This document shows, one piece after another, positions 17,541 to 26,414 of a stretch of 64,000 nucleotides of DNA (the stretch's first letter is position 1; every line of letters begins with the position of its first letter). Source of the stretch: Companilactobacillus zhachilii (GTDB taxonomy: Bacteria > Bacillota > Bacilli > Lactobacillales > Lactobacillaceae); the NCBI RefSeq assembly GCF_003606365.2, contig NZ_CP031933.2, positions 868,001 through 932,000 on the forward strand, given 5' to 3'. Position numbers and translations under genes: made by a program. A model generated the notes under the pieces. That model had not been told where the DNA came from, made no database searches, and saw only the letters and a list, made by a program, of their open reading frames with translations.

Positions 17541-17801
17541 ATGCAAACAAGACCGATTGAAATCATGTTAAGTGAACAACAGTTAACAGGTATTCAGAAT
17601 CAGATTTATGGAAAAGTTTCCGAAGCAATCGAACAATCAAGCCAGTCAAAAACTTGGATGAAGTGGAAAGACTTGGTTGATTATCTGCCAATCTCAAATA
17701 ATGCGATTCGAGATCACTTACAGGATTTGCCGTTTCATATTGTAGGTGGAACGAAGTTCTATAACAAAGAAGAAGTAGACGAGTATCTACTAAATAAATA
17801 A
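17541..17801 (+). CDS. DNA-binding protein, DUF771/excisionase-like
   Basis: 86 residues: a helical N-terminus followed by a winged-helix resembling excisionase/MerR-like domains (WMKWKDLVDYLPISNNAIRD, then GGTKFYNKEEVDEYL). This matches DUF771-type phage proteins. It could be the excisionase missing from the integrase neighbourhood or a further early regulator; position within the early operon does not decide between them. Confidence 0.72.
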   Translation: MQTRPIEIMLSEQQLTGIQNQIYGKVSEAIEQSSQSKTWMKWKDLVDYLPISNNAIRDHLQDLPFHIVGGTKFYNKEEVDEYLLNK

Positions 17802-17824
17802 AAAACAAGCGTGGGAGCAAGTTT

Positions 17825-17950
17825 ATGAGAGCAATAAATATTCCAATGATTGTGTGGTTACCAGTCCTAGTATGGGCAGTCACATATGTATTAACTAAGT
17901 ATCACGGTATTAAAGGATTCTTGAAAGAATGTACAGACTTTTATATGTAA
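17825..17950 (+). CDS. Small membrane protein (41 aa)
   Basis: MRAINIPMIVWLPVLVWAVT and a short basic tail give one membrane helix. GGGAG lies upstream of the ATG. The leader GCGTGGGAGCAAGTTTA (17809-17825) is exactly repeated upstream of the integrase gene at 12148-12164. Function unknown. Confidence 0.5.
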   Translation: MRAINIPMIVWLPVLVWAVTYVLTKYHGIKGFLKECTDFYM

Positions 17951-17966
17951 AGGAAGTGAGACAACT

Positions 17967-18167
17967 ATGGCCAAACAAAAAAATGTTAGTCCACTGGAAG
18001 ATGGACCAACATTAATAAACTGTGGAAGATATAAGGCTTATGAAATTGTCGGTAAATATGGCATCAAAGCTGAATTACCAGACAACTATAAAGCTATTAT
18101 TCTTCCGAACCATATGAAGAAAATGAAGAAAGATGAGATTTTGAATAAAATTCAAAACATTCTTTAA
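17967..18167 (+). CDS. Hypothetical phage protein (66 aa)
   Basis: MAKQKNVSPLEDGPTLINCG, then a lysine-rich C-terminus. AGGAAGTGAG precedes the ATG. No domain recognised. Continuous early operon with neighbours; the reverse-strand frames across the same bases have no ribosome site. Confidence 0.55.
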   Translation: MAKQKNVSPLEDGPTLINCGRYKAYEIVGKYGIKAELPDNYKAIILPNHMKKMKKDEILNKIQNIL

Positions 18168-18227
18168 ATGTTTCAATTGCCGGATATTCAGCACCAGCAA
18201 GTTCCAGGCAATTAAGGAGGTGAGTAT

Positions 18228-18341
18228 GTGGATGACATAAAAATAGTACCAGACAGTGAATACAGTCCCATAGGCGACTGTGAACCATATGATCAATACA
18301 TTGACGATAAATTAACAGGAGATGAACCACATGGTTATTAA
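18228..18341 (+). CDS. Small acidic hypothetical protein (37 aa)
   Basis: GTG start 7 bases after AAGGAGGT. Strongly acidic product (DDIKIVPDSEYSPIGDCEPY). Overlaps the next gene by 11 bases, with that gene's AGGAG inside its coding sequence, so translation is probably coupled. No family recognised. Confidence 0.55.
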   Translation: MDDIKIVPDSEYSPIGDCEPYDQYIDDKLTGDEPHGY

Positions 18342-18585
18342 TAAAGACGTAGTAGCAATCAATGAGGCACTTGATCGATTTAGTAAGGCTAGTGAATCAG
18401 TTGGTTATGCTGATGGTTCGATTGCTGAAGTAATGAGTGAACGTGACAATGCTAATAATCTAGACGATAAAGAAGCGTATTCAAATATGATTGAACGTAC
18501 AGACGCCATGAAAGCAATGATCAAAGACGACCAGGCTAAAGCACGAGAAGACGTTATACGTGCTTTTGCACATTATTACTCATAA
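18331..18585 (+). CDS. Hypothetical phage protein (84 aa)
   Basis: MVINKDVVAINEALDRFSKA begins a helical, acidic protein. The ATG at 18331 is nine bases after AGGAG; an earlier ATG at 18322 is too close to the site. Repeated charged heptads suggest a coiled coil. Part of the compact early operon. Function unknown. Confidence 0.6.
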   Translation: MVINKDVVAINEALDRFSKASESVGYADGSIAEVMSERDNANNLDDKEAYSNMIERTDAMKAMIKDDQAKAREDVIRAFAHYYS

Positions 18586-18600
18586 AAGGGAGGAGAGAGT

Positions 18601-18798
18601 GTGTTAACCATCAGCGAACGGATCAATAGAATCATGATTGCCTCAATTCATTATCGGAATCGTCAGTTACTGTTTCGACTGTGCATGTCAGAACACAATC
18701 GCAATAAATACATTGATTCAGCTAATGAATTGGAAGCACAAAAAAAGTCGCTACTGACGGCAATCAGCAACGACACTACTACTAATACTATTAATTAA
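18601..18798 (+). CDS. Hypothetical phage protein (65 aa)
   Basis: GTG start after GGGAGGAGAG. Basic N-terminal helix (ISERINRIMIASIHYRNRQL) and polar C-terminus. No motif recognised. Close spacing to its neighbours supports an operon gene. Confidence 0.55.
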   Translation: MLTISERINRIMIASIHYRNRQLLFRLCMSEHNRNKYIDSANELEAQKKSLLTAISNDTTTNTIN

Positions 18799-18829
18799 CA
18801 GAGAAATTATACCACAGAAGGAGTACGAA

Positions 18830-19174
18830 ATGGCTAAAAATAAGGATTTAAAGGTTGATTTAAACGTCGACACGCGTGATTTAGAAATTGAACTTTTAAA
18901 GATGCAAAACAGTGTTCTTAAAACGCAATTAGACACACAAAAATTCATTAACAGCCAGAATGTTACTAACTGGTCACAACGAACAGTTAAGCAATCTAGA
19001 GAAGAATTTCTAAATCGAGTTGCCACTGCTTTCAAGGAAACCTATGGATATCCAATCGAGTCCATGCAATTGAGCGTTAGAACAGAACGTGGCACGGATA
19101 TTAATACTGAAAAGACTTTCTTCGTTGAAATTAATACTCGGGAGACTGAACAATGGCAACACTATACGAATTAA
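18830..19174 (+). CDS. Hypothetical phage protein preceding Gp157 (114 aa)
   Basis: N-terminal coiled coil (DTRDLEIELLKMQNSVLKTQ) and a beta-rich C-terminal half. The last 22 bases overlap the Gp157 start. No domain recognised; position suggests a role in DNA replication or recombination together with its neighbours, by association only. Confidence 0.6.
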   Translation: MAKNKDLKVDLNVDTRDLEIELLKMQNSVLKTQLDTQKFINSQNVTNWSQRTVKQSREEFLNRVATAFKETYGYPIESMQLSVRTERGTDINTEKTFFVEINTRETEQWQHYTN

Positions 19175-19632
19175 CAGGTAGCTACCACCAACTACTTGAA
19201 CTTGCAGAAGATGTAGACCCTACCGCATTCAACGACACTATGGATTCAATTAAAGACGCTATTGATGATAAAGCTGTTGGTTATGCAAAGGTCGATAGGG
19301 AGCTTGATAAGGACGAAAAAGCACTACGTGAGGAATCACAACGTCTATCGGCACGTGCTAAGGCTATCAATAACAACCGCCGTATCTTAAAGCAGAACTT
19401 ACAAGATGCGATGGAAACCACAGGCAAAACTAAGATCAAGACTAAGGAATTCACTATCTATATTCAGAACAATCCGGCATCGGTCAAAATTCCAGATGAA
19501 GGTAAAATTCCAGCTTATCTCACTAAGAAAACTATCGTTCCTGATAAAACTCGTATCAAAGAATTATTAAAGGAAGGAAAAGATGTGCCTGGTGCCGAAT
19601 TAAGTGTCAGTTCATCTTTACGGATTAGATAG
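19153..19632 (+). CDS. Siphovirus Gp157-like protein
   Basis: 159 residues of the Gp157 family: MATLYELTGSYHQLLELAED at the N-terminus, a long charged helix about 55-95, and a C-terminal domain with TKEFTIYIQNNPASVKIPDE. Gp157 of streptococcal phages has been linked to phage resistance; in lactobacillus phages it heads the replication cluster ahead of the helicase, as here. Biochemical role unknown. Confidence 0.88.
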   Translation: MATLYELTGSYHQLLELAEDVDPTAFNDTMDSIKDAIDDKAVGYAKVDRELDKDEKALREESQRLSARAKAINNNRRILKQNLQDAMETTGKTKIKTKEFTIYIQNNPASVKIPDEGKIPAYLTKKTIVPDKTRIKELLKEGKDVPGAELSVSSSLRIR

Positions 19633-19644
19633 GGATTGTATAAA

Positions 19645-21007
19645 TTGAGAGATTACCAATTAGATGAATTACAAAAAATCTATAACTCATTTGATCATGG
19701 ACATCGTTCAATAATTGTACAATCTCCTCCCTAGAACTGGAAAGACGGTTTTAATGGCTGAGATTGCTAAACGAGCGACTAATAAGGGTAATCGAATATT
19801 GTTCGTTGTTCATCGTAAAGAAATTGTTGACCAGGTTGTTAGAACTTTTAAACAGCAAGGTGTGGATATGTCCCTGGCAAAAATTGGAATGGTCCAAACA
19901 ATTACTAGGCGTGTGGATAAACTCAAAGAACCGTCAATTATATTTGTCGATGAGGCACATCATGTTCTAGCTAAGAGCTACAGACGGATATTGGATAAAT
20001 TCCCGAATGCGTTAAAACTACTATTTACAGCCACGCCTTACAGATTGAATGGCGAAGGATTTGAGAGTGTCGCTGACGATTTAATCCTGGGCAATTCAAT
20101 CAAGCAATTAATCAAAGATGGATTCCTGGCACCTGTCGATTACTACGCACCAGTTCAATTAGATGTTTCACAACTTAAAACTAAGAGAAACGGTGAGTTT
20201 GATGAAAAATCTATTGAGGAAGCATTCAAACCTAAGGTTTATGGCAATGCCGTTAAAACTTTCAAGAAGTTAGCAGGCAATAAACAGGCTATTGCATACA
20301 CATACAACGTGGCAAGTGCTGAACGACTGGCAAATGAATTAAACACCAATGGAATAGTAGCAAGAGCAGTAAGTGGTAATACACCAAAAGACAAGCGAGA
20401 TTCGATTATTAACGATTATCGGGATGGAAAGATTCAAGTAGTAACCAATGCTGAATTATTTACGGAAGGTTTGGATTTACCGAATGTTGATGTAGTAATT
20501 ATGCTACGTCCCACACAATCGTTATCGCTGTTTCTTCAATTCGCCATGAGGTGCATGAATCCGAGAAAAGGTAAGACAGCAATCATTATTGATCACGTTG
20601 GAAATGTTAACCGTTTCGGATTGCCAACACAGGCACATCACTGGACACTGGAAGGAAATAAAAAAGAAAAGTCTAGTCAATCAAGGGATGAAATAAAGCC
20701 TGTTACAACGTGTCCAAAGTGCTTCGCTACATTCTATCGCAAAGGTGATAAATGCCCGTTCTGTTGGGCAGAATTGACCGAAGAAAGAGTTCTGGAAGTA
20801 GTAGAAGACGCCAAGCTTGAAAAGGTCAAAGAAGAACGGCTACGTAAAGCCAAATTAATAATGGAAGATAACGTTATTAATAATGTGGCTGACAAGCGGC
20901 CAAATGAATTAAATAACTATGAAGAAATTAAAGCATTTGGCAAGCTTAATCATTACAAACCAGGTTGGGTTTACTTTTATGCAAAGAAAAGAGGATTTAT
21001 TAAATGA
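19645..21007 (+). pseudogene. DEAD/DEAH-box helicase, frameshifted at Walker A
   Basis: Reading from TTG at 19645 gives LRDYQLDELQKIYNSFDHGH, then IIVQSPP and a TAG at 19733-19735. One base further the frame continues RTGKTVLMAEIAKR to 21007. The joined Walker A is SPPRTGKT, followed by DEAH (FVDEAHH, about residue 112), TATPYR and the C-terminal helicase motif with QFAMRCMNPR. A zinc-ribbon CPKC...CPFC lies near the C-terminus. The gene needs one base removed at CTCCTCCCTAG, or a +1 ribosomal shift at CCC-TAG, to give a working enzyme. Confidence 0.85.
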
Positions 21008-21768
21008 GTATTTTACCAGAGAATAAGCCACACAAACCAATTGATACTCCCCATAATTTCTTTATTTATGGAGCTACCATGTCTGGAAAGAGTTACTTAG
21101 CTGAAAGGTTTCCGAGTCCATTATTTCTAAATACAGATGGTAATTCATTGGCTCAATCCGCACCAGCCATTCAAATTAGAAATGTTAAAAACGCTAATGG
21201 GCGGGGATTAAAACAAAGTGTTATTAATCAACTAGATGAAATTATAAGAGCATTACAGAACGAAAATCATTCATATAAAACGGTAGTTGTCGATGTTATT
21301 GATGATGTCTGTGTGATGTTAGAACAAGCAATATGTGCAGGAGAAGGGGTTCAAACACTTGCTGATATTGGCTATGGAAAAGGCTTTTCAATGTTCAATA
21401 CAGTTCTTCAAGAACTAGTAATGGATTTAAAGGCATTGCCACTAAATGTGGTGTATATCAGCCGTGCGGTAACTGAGGGAGAAGGTATTCAAGCACACGA
21501 AGTACCTAGCCTTAGAACTAAGTATTACAACATTGTAAATGGAAATGCTGACCTAGTAATTTACACACAGCGAATTGGAAAACGCTATATCCGCAAGGTT
21601 ACTGATAGACGAAAGGAATACATTCGTGAACAAATTAATGATTCTAAAATTTTACATATTTTAGATAATATTCCAGGAGTTTACGACAAGCCTGTCAAAA
21701 CTTCAATTGAAGAACAAAAAAAAATTATTAAAGAACAAGAAGACAAACAAACTGAGGGAGATAAATAA
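21004..21768 (+). CDS. Phage P-loop ATPase (nucleotide-binding protein)
   Basis: 254 residues. Walker A GATMSGKSY at about 24-32 and Walker B TVVVDVIDDV near 95. Belongs to the AAA/RecA-like phage nucleotide-binding family, found between helicase and SSB-like genes of lactobacillus phages; thought to act in recombination or replication initiation. Start overlaps the helicase stop (ATGA). Confidence 0.85.
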   Translation: MSILPENKPHKPIDTPHNFFIYGATMSGKSYLAERFPSPLFLNTDGNSLAQSAPAIQIRNVKNANGRGLKQSVINQLDEIIRALQNENHSYKTVVVDVIDDVCVMLEQAICAGEGVQTLADIGYGKGFSMFNTVLQELVMDLKALPLNVVYISRAVTEGEGIQAHEVPSLRTKYYNIVNGNADLVIYTQRIGKRYIRKVTDRRKEYIREQINDSKILHILDNIPGVYDKPVKTSIEEQKKIIKEQEDKQTEGDK

Positions 21769-21770
21769 AT

Positions 21771-22277
21771 ATGAGTTTACTAGATGCAAAGAACAATGCT
21801 TTAAAAGGATTTGATCCAAAGAAGGACGATCCAAATGCAATGGATCAAATTCCATCTGGAAAATATAAAGTTATTTTTAAAGGACTTGAACACAAAGCAT
21901 CGGCTAAAGGCTGGGAACATTTAATGATTACGGTTCAAGTTTTAGAAGGAGAACACGCTGGAAAGATGGACTTTAATAGATTTTCACTTGAATCACCAAC
22001 ACCCGATAACATCGTCTCTGCCAGTATTAAATTGATTGCTAAATTAGCAGTGGCTTTGGGGATTACTTTAAAAGATGAAGATTGGACTGACTATGATACT
22101 TTGGCTGCCGCTTTCATTGATGGCAAAGGACAAGCAGTCGAAATGGAATTAAGTGTTCGTGAGAATAAGAAAAAACCTGATTTTCCTTATAAGACATACA
22201 ATTTCAGTGGCATTCCTAATGATCCATTCAATTCAAACAATGCACCAGAAGTTGATGATTCAGAATTACCATTTTAA
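21771..22277 (+). CDS. DUF669 family, SSB-like protein
   Basis: 168 residues. DUF669 fold with SGKYKVIFKGLEHKASAKGW, and an acidic tail ending DDSELPF, the same kind of tip that single-stranded DNA-binding proteins use to recruit partners. Begins three bases after the ATPase. A role as the phage single-strand binding protein is inferred from the tip and context. Confidence 0.82.
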   Translation: MSLLDAKNNALKGFDPKKDDPNAMDQIPSGKYKVIFKGLEHKASAKGWEHLMITVQVLEGEHAGKMDFNRFSLESPTPDNIVSASIKLIAKLAVALGITLKDEDWTDYDTLAAAFIDGKGQAVEMELSVRENKKKPDFPYKTYNFSGIPNDPFNSNNAPEVDDSELPF

Positions 22278-22346
22278 TTAATAATTCAGTGCAGTAACAC
22301 TTTAAATAATGCCAAATAGGGTGGAATGCCCGATAGGAGGAAGGAC

Positions 22347-23144
22347 ATGAAGAATTTAGTTAATTATGCAGTGGCTTACGCTGAAAAAGGCTTGAGCGTC
22401 CTTCCTATGTTTGATAAACAGCCATTAATAAAGTTTGCAGATAAACCAGCCTTAACACCTGATGAAGTTCGAAAAGTATGGGAAAAATTTCCATACGCAC
22501 AGATTGCAATTAGAACAGTAAATATATTTGTAATCGATATTGATACTAAAGAAGCACATGGTCATGACGGTTTTAGGTCAATTGATGAGTATGCACATAA
22601 GGATTTGTTGATACCAACACTTGAACAGGAAACTGCTTCAGGTGGTAGACAGATGATTTACTTCAAACGTTCGGATATGGATATGACTCAACACATTGGT
22701 TGGATGCCAGGTGTTGACGTTAAAGCTCATGTTAATAATTATTTCATGATTGCACCAAGCGAGCGAAAAGGTAAGCAATACAAATGGCTTAACCATAACC
22801 CAATAGTCACTCCTAGCAAGGAATTAATTGAATTAATTAGTAAAAAAACGATTAGTCAGTCTTCATATAATCACAGCAATTATAAATTTAGTGATGAGAA
22901 GACAGCCACATCTGAATTGTTTGAATCAATTGTAAATGGATTGGGCGAAACAGGTGGCAGAAACAATGCCTTAGCAAGTTTTGTGGGTGGACTATTGTTC
23001 CGTAACGTTGAGGTTAAAACAGCCTATGAACTGGCTAAACAAGCTAATAATAATACACCCAAGTCTTTACCATCTAATGAGTTTGAAAAAACTTTCGAGT
23101 CAATGGTTAAAAAAGAAATCAGAAGGAGAGGAGGAAACAAATGA
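22347..23144 (+). CDS. Primase-polymerase domain protein
   Basis: 265 residues. Bifunctional primase/polymerase N-terminal domain: AEKGLSVLPMFDKQPLIKF, acidic catalytic pair in FVIDIDTKE, and SGGRQMIYFKR. The start is the ATG at 22347 with AGGAGG seven bases upstream; an in-frame ATG at 22326 has no site. It overlaps the VapE-like helicase (ATGA), giving the primase-helicase pair of the phage replisome. Confidence 0.88.
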   Translation: MKNLVNYAVAYAEKGLSVLPMFDKQPLIKFADKPALTPDEVRKVWEKFPYAQIAIRTVNIFVIDIDTKEAHGHDGFRSIDEYAHKDLLIPTLEQETASGGRQMIYFKRSDMDMTQHIGWMPGVDVKAHVNNYFMIAPSERKGKQYKWLNHNPIVTPSKELIELISKKTISQSSYNHSNYKFSDEKTATSELFESIVNGLGETGGRNNALASFVGGLLFRNVEVKTAYELAKQANNNTPKSLPSNEFEKTFESMVKKEIRRRGGNK

Positions 23145-24400
23145 GTTTAGAAGAATCAATGAATATTCTTTCAGAAATGCAAAAAAAAGATAAGCCTAAA
23201 AAAATAGTTAATATGCCTATTCCATTTGAATTGAATGCAAAAGATGCTATAAAGACTAACAGCTTAAAAAATATCGGGTTAATTCTTGAAAGAGATCCAA
23301 TGTTAAAGAATGTTTTTGCATTTAATGATTTCACTCATGAAATAGGAGTTGTTAAAGATATTCCTGATTTAAATATAAAAAAAGGTCAAATGTTAGATGA
23401 TTATGATCCAGCAATTCTAAGGTATGTTGAAGATAAATATGGCGTATTTTTTAATAGAAATTTACTTCAAATGGCAGTTACTAATGATGCACGAAAGAGA
23501 GAATATAATCCGGTTACAGATTACTTTGATTTTGTGTATATGAATTGGGACGGTAAAAAACGTGTAGCTGACTTTCTACCCACATTTCTAGGAGCTGAAA
23601 AATCAGATATAACAACACTTATAACCAAATTGTTTTTTACAGGAGCTGTTTCTAAAGCTTATGAACCTGATACTAAGTTTGACTTTGTATTAGACCTAGT
23701 AGGAGGACAAGGAGCTGGTAAAACAACGTTCTTAATCAAAATGGCTAAAGATTGGTATACAGATCAGTTCTCAGACTTCAAGGATAAGGATAGTTACTCA
23801 GTAATGCTCAGAAATTTAATCGTTAATGATGATGAAATGACGGCAACTAATAATAGTAGCTTTGAGAGTTTGAAGAAATTCGTATCAGCACAAGAGTTAG
23901 AATTTAGACCACCTTATGGAAAGAAGTCAATTAGATATGATAAGAACTTTGTTTTAGCTAGGACAACTAATGAAATGACTTATTTAAAGGATAGAACTGG
24001 TGAACGGAGATTTTTACCTATCAAAGTAGATAGTAGTAAACAGCTTATGAGTCCGTTTACAGACTTAACTGATGAGGTTATTGATCAAATGTGGGGAGAA
24101 TTTACAAGTTATTATCAACATAGTTTTAGTTTTGGCCTTACTAAAGAACAAGAAAATTTATTAACTGAACATCGTGAAGACTTCATGTATATAGATGAAG
24201 TAGAAACGAAAATTGATGAATGCTTAAATGATTGGCCAGATGATTTTATTAGTAGCAGTCAAGTAGCTAAATATTTAGGTGAAGAAAACTTAGTTAAAAA
24301 TAGAAGATTAGCAAAGAAGATTAAATACGTAATGGATAACAAATTTGGATGGACATACGTAAAAAATCCAAAACGAGGATATAGAAAGGACACTAAATAG
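23141..24400 (+). CDS. VapE-like replicative helicase
   Basis: 419 residues of the virulence-associated E / D5-like superfamily 3 helicase type. Walker A GGQGAGKTTFL near 188, Walker B LIVNDDEMTATN near 227, arginine-finger region RTTNEMTYLKDRTGERRFLP near 271. It should unwind the origin lying immediately downstream together with the prim-pol protein. No C-terminal truncation. Confidence 0.88.
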   Translation: MSLEESMNILSEMQKKDKPKKIVNMPIPFELNAKDAIKTNSLKNIGLILERDPMLKNVFAFNDFTHEIGVVKDIPDLNIKKGQMLDDYDPAILRYVEDKYGVFFNRNLLQMAVTNDARKREYNPVTDYFDFVYMNWDGKKRVADFLPTFLGAEKSDITTLITKLFFTGAVSKAYEPDTKFDFVLDLVGGQGAGKTTFLIKMAKDWYTDQFSDFKDKDSYSVMLRNLIVNDDEMTATNNSSFESLKKFVSAQELEFRPPYGKKSIRYDKNFVLARTTNEMTYLKDRTGERRFLPIKVDSSKQLMSPFTDLTDEVIDQMWGEFTSYYQHSFSFGLTKEQENLLTEHREDFMYIDEVETKIDECLNDWPDDFISSSQVAKYLGEENLVKNRRLAKKIKYVMDNKFGWTYVKNPKRGYRKDTK

Positions 24401-24640
24401 ACACTAATAGGCACTAAAAATAGACTTAGTGCCTAGTCTCTACCCTTAGAGCTTCAAGGCTTATATAAATAATAAGGCACTAAAGGCACTAATAAGTAGT
24501 ATAGGTTATATATATTTATATATTAGGTATATATATAGGGGATAAGAAAAATTAGTGCCTAATGCCTAAATGAGACCTAACCCCTTGAAAGAGTAAGAAA
24601 AGTTAACGCCTAGCTTAGTGCCTAGTAGTGCCTGGTAATT
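24401..24640. other. Putative phage replication origin with iterons
   Basis: 240 gene-free bases directly after the helicase gene. The nonamer AGGCACTAA occurs at 24408, 24474 and 24483 (tandem) and inverted as TTAGTGCCT at 24425, 24552 and 24615, with a one-mismatch copy at 24625. An A+T-only-like stretch of about 40 bases (24498-24538, TATATATATTTATATATT) sits between the two groups and would serve as the unwinding element. Repeats plus melting region next to primase and helicase genes fit an origin. Confidence 0.8.
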
Positions 24641-24979
24641 ATGAATAAATCAGAACAACAAATTCAAAATGATATCCGTGTTGCTGTGAGTTTAGATCAT
24701 TGCAAAGTATTTAGAGCCAACGTTGGTAGTATTCGATTACCAAACGGTAAGTTTTTTCAAACAGGATTACCAAATGGCTATCCGGATTTACACGGATATA
24801 AAATTTCAAACGGTAAGATATTTTACCTTGAAGTTAAAACACCAACAGGTAGACCACGACCAGACCAGATACAGTTTCATAATCAATTGATGTCTGATCA
24901 TATTATTCACGGTATAGCACGCAGTCCAGAAGATGCATTGAAAATAATAGATGAGGAGCTGGTTGGATATGGATTTTAA
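24641..24979 (+). CDS. VRR-NUC domain nuclease
   Basis: 112 residues, one complete VRR-NUC domain: EQQIQNDIRVAVS, GLPNGYPDLHGY with the catalytic Asp, and YLEVKTPTGRPRPDQIQFH with the Glu-Xaa-Lys pair. Such stand-alone nucleases are Holliday-junction or flap nucleases in many phages. The start lies at the end of the iteron region. Confidence 0.9.
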   Translation: MNKSEQQIQNDIRVAVSLDHCKVFRANVGSIRLPNGKFFQTGLPNGYPDLHGYKISNGKIFYLEVKTPTGRPRPDQIQFHNQLMSDHIIHGIARSPEDALKIIDEELVGYGF

Positions 24980-25044
24980 CCGCCGACCAGCTTAACAAAC
25001 CAACACATTACAAATATACATCATGACATATAGAGGAGAAAATT

Positions 25045-25512
25045 ATGAGTAAAAGACAATTAAGCATTAAATATAAGGATTTAGTAGATTACGTAAATGA
25101 ACAGAAGCCCGAAAAAACACTAGTCAAAATTTTAGATGATTCAACTAGACAAGCAAAAGACTGTTATAACCCAGGCAGTAAGTTATGGAGAATTCTTGAA
25201 GAGCTTTATACAACTTGTTTATCTGACAACGAAATCATTGATCTAGTTGAAACGATTATTGATATCTATAACAGTAATTACGAACTTGAAGAGACTAAAC
25301 ATTATTGGAAATTAAATATGTTTGGAATCGGCGGTAATAAATTGTATGCTTTCAAATTCTATTTACCTGACCGTACAGTTGGTATTGTTTCAGAAGATGA
25401 TGTCTTAACTGCTGGTAAATTTACTAGGAATGAATTGACTGAAATGTTAGCTAATACAGATACAAATCTTACTATTGATAATTTTGACCCCGTGGAGGAT
25501 TTAGACGAATGA
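25045..25512 (+). CDS. Hypothetical phage protein, DUF1642-like set, member 1
   Basis: 155 residues. The N-terminus MSKRQLSIKYKDLVDYVNEQ and a C-terminal segment HYWKLNMFGIGG...FTRNELTEML resemble the next gene and, more weakly, DUF1642 proteins. AGAGGAG precedes the ATG. It forms a small family in this phage (25509, 26415, 26887). Function unknown. Confidence 0.65.
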   Translation: MSKRQLSIKYKDLVDYVNEQKPEKTLVKILDDSTRQAKDCYNPGSKLWRILEELYTTCLSDNEIIDLVETIIDIYNSNYELEETKHYWKLNMFGIGGNKLYAFKFYLPDRTVGIVSEDDVLTAGKFTRNELTEMLANTDTNLTIDNFDPVEDLDE

Positions 25513-25934
25513 AAAGACAACTAGAAAGTAAATATAAAAAGATAGTAGATTGCATCAATAATGCTAAGCAAAATGATAATTATTTGGGACAAATTCTTAG
25601 AGACTATTTAGATGGATTCGGAAGTCTGGGAAATATGTTTACAGAGCTGGACCTCGGAGATACATGGTCGTCTGACGATACTGTAATTCCAATTATTACA
25701 GATATTTATTTCGATAATTACGAGTTACAGCAACCTAAACATATGTACAGACTGGCTGATATCGATTCAGACAAAGGAGCTATCTATTTAACGCTTAAGG
25801 ATGACTACTATACATTGCAAGTATGGTCTTATTCCACTAACAAATATCAAGAATTAACAGATAAACAATTTCAAGAATTCCTAAGCCAACATACTAAATT
25901 TACAGCCGACATGTTCGAAAAAATGGAGGTGTAA
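25509..25934 (+). CDS. Hypothetical phage protein, DUF1642-like set, member 2
   Basis: 141 residues, beginning MKRQLESKYKKIVDCINNAK, clearly paralogous to the preceding gene and overlapping its stop by four bases. The KHMYRLADIDSDKGAIYLTL and LTDKQFQEFL segments keep the same order. Divergence is large, so duplication is old. Function unknown. Confidence 0.65.
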   Translation: MKRQLESKYKKIVDCINNAKQNDNYLGQILRDYLDGFGSLGNMFTELDLGDTWSSDDTVIPIITDIYFDNYELQQPKHMYRLADIDSDKGAIYLTLKDDYYTLQVWSYSTNKYQELTDKQFQEFLSQHTKFTADMFEKMEV

Positions 25935-25937
25935 AAC

Positions 25938-26402
25938 ATGGTTTCAATAGTTCCAATTGTATGTGATATTGAATCAGATTATGGCAGCGTTAAAAATGCT
26001 GATTTGTTTGATAAACGATTAGTTGAAATTCGTAAACGATTCAATCACGGTATTGATCCAATTGTTAAGTCAGAGCTAGGAATTGATATTGAAGTAGCAC
26101 AACGCTTGCTTGATTCAAAAATGACTAAATCTAAAGTAGCTGAAATGCTTGGAATCAAAGAATATCAATTAAATAGATACATCATTAATGGATATCTCAC
26201 ATATGAAAATCACAGAGGGAAATCAACAGCTAAGAAATCAAGATTCCAACTTTACAAAAACGGCGACTATGTTGTTTCAGGCACATATTCAGAAATTTCG
26301 GAAACGACTGGAATTTCAGCCAATTCTCTAAGATACTACCGTTCAAATAAATATAAGCAAAGACATCACACGGTTAGATATCGAATGGTGCCAATCAAAT
26401 AG
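25938..26402 (+). CDS. Helix-turn-helix phage protein with NUMOD-like end
   Basis: 154 residues. A central helix-turn-helix (MTKSKVAEMLGIKEYQLNRY, about 67-86) and a second C-terminal one (GTYSEISETTGISANSLRYY) that recalls NUMOD repeats. Two DNA-binding segments and a basic end suggest a regulator or an endonuclease-derived protein without a nuclease domain. Starts three bases after its neighbour. Confidence 0.65.
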   Translation: MVSIVPIVCDIESDYGSVKNADLFDKRLVEIRKRFNHGIDPIVKSELGIDIEVAQRLLDSKMTKSKVAEMLGIKEYQLNRYIINGYLTYENHRGKSTAKKSRFQLYKNGDYVVSGTYSEISETTGISANSLRYYRSNKYKQRHHTVRYRMVPIK

Positions 26403-26414
26403 GAGTAAACAACT

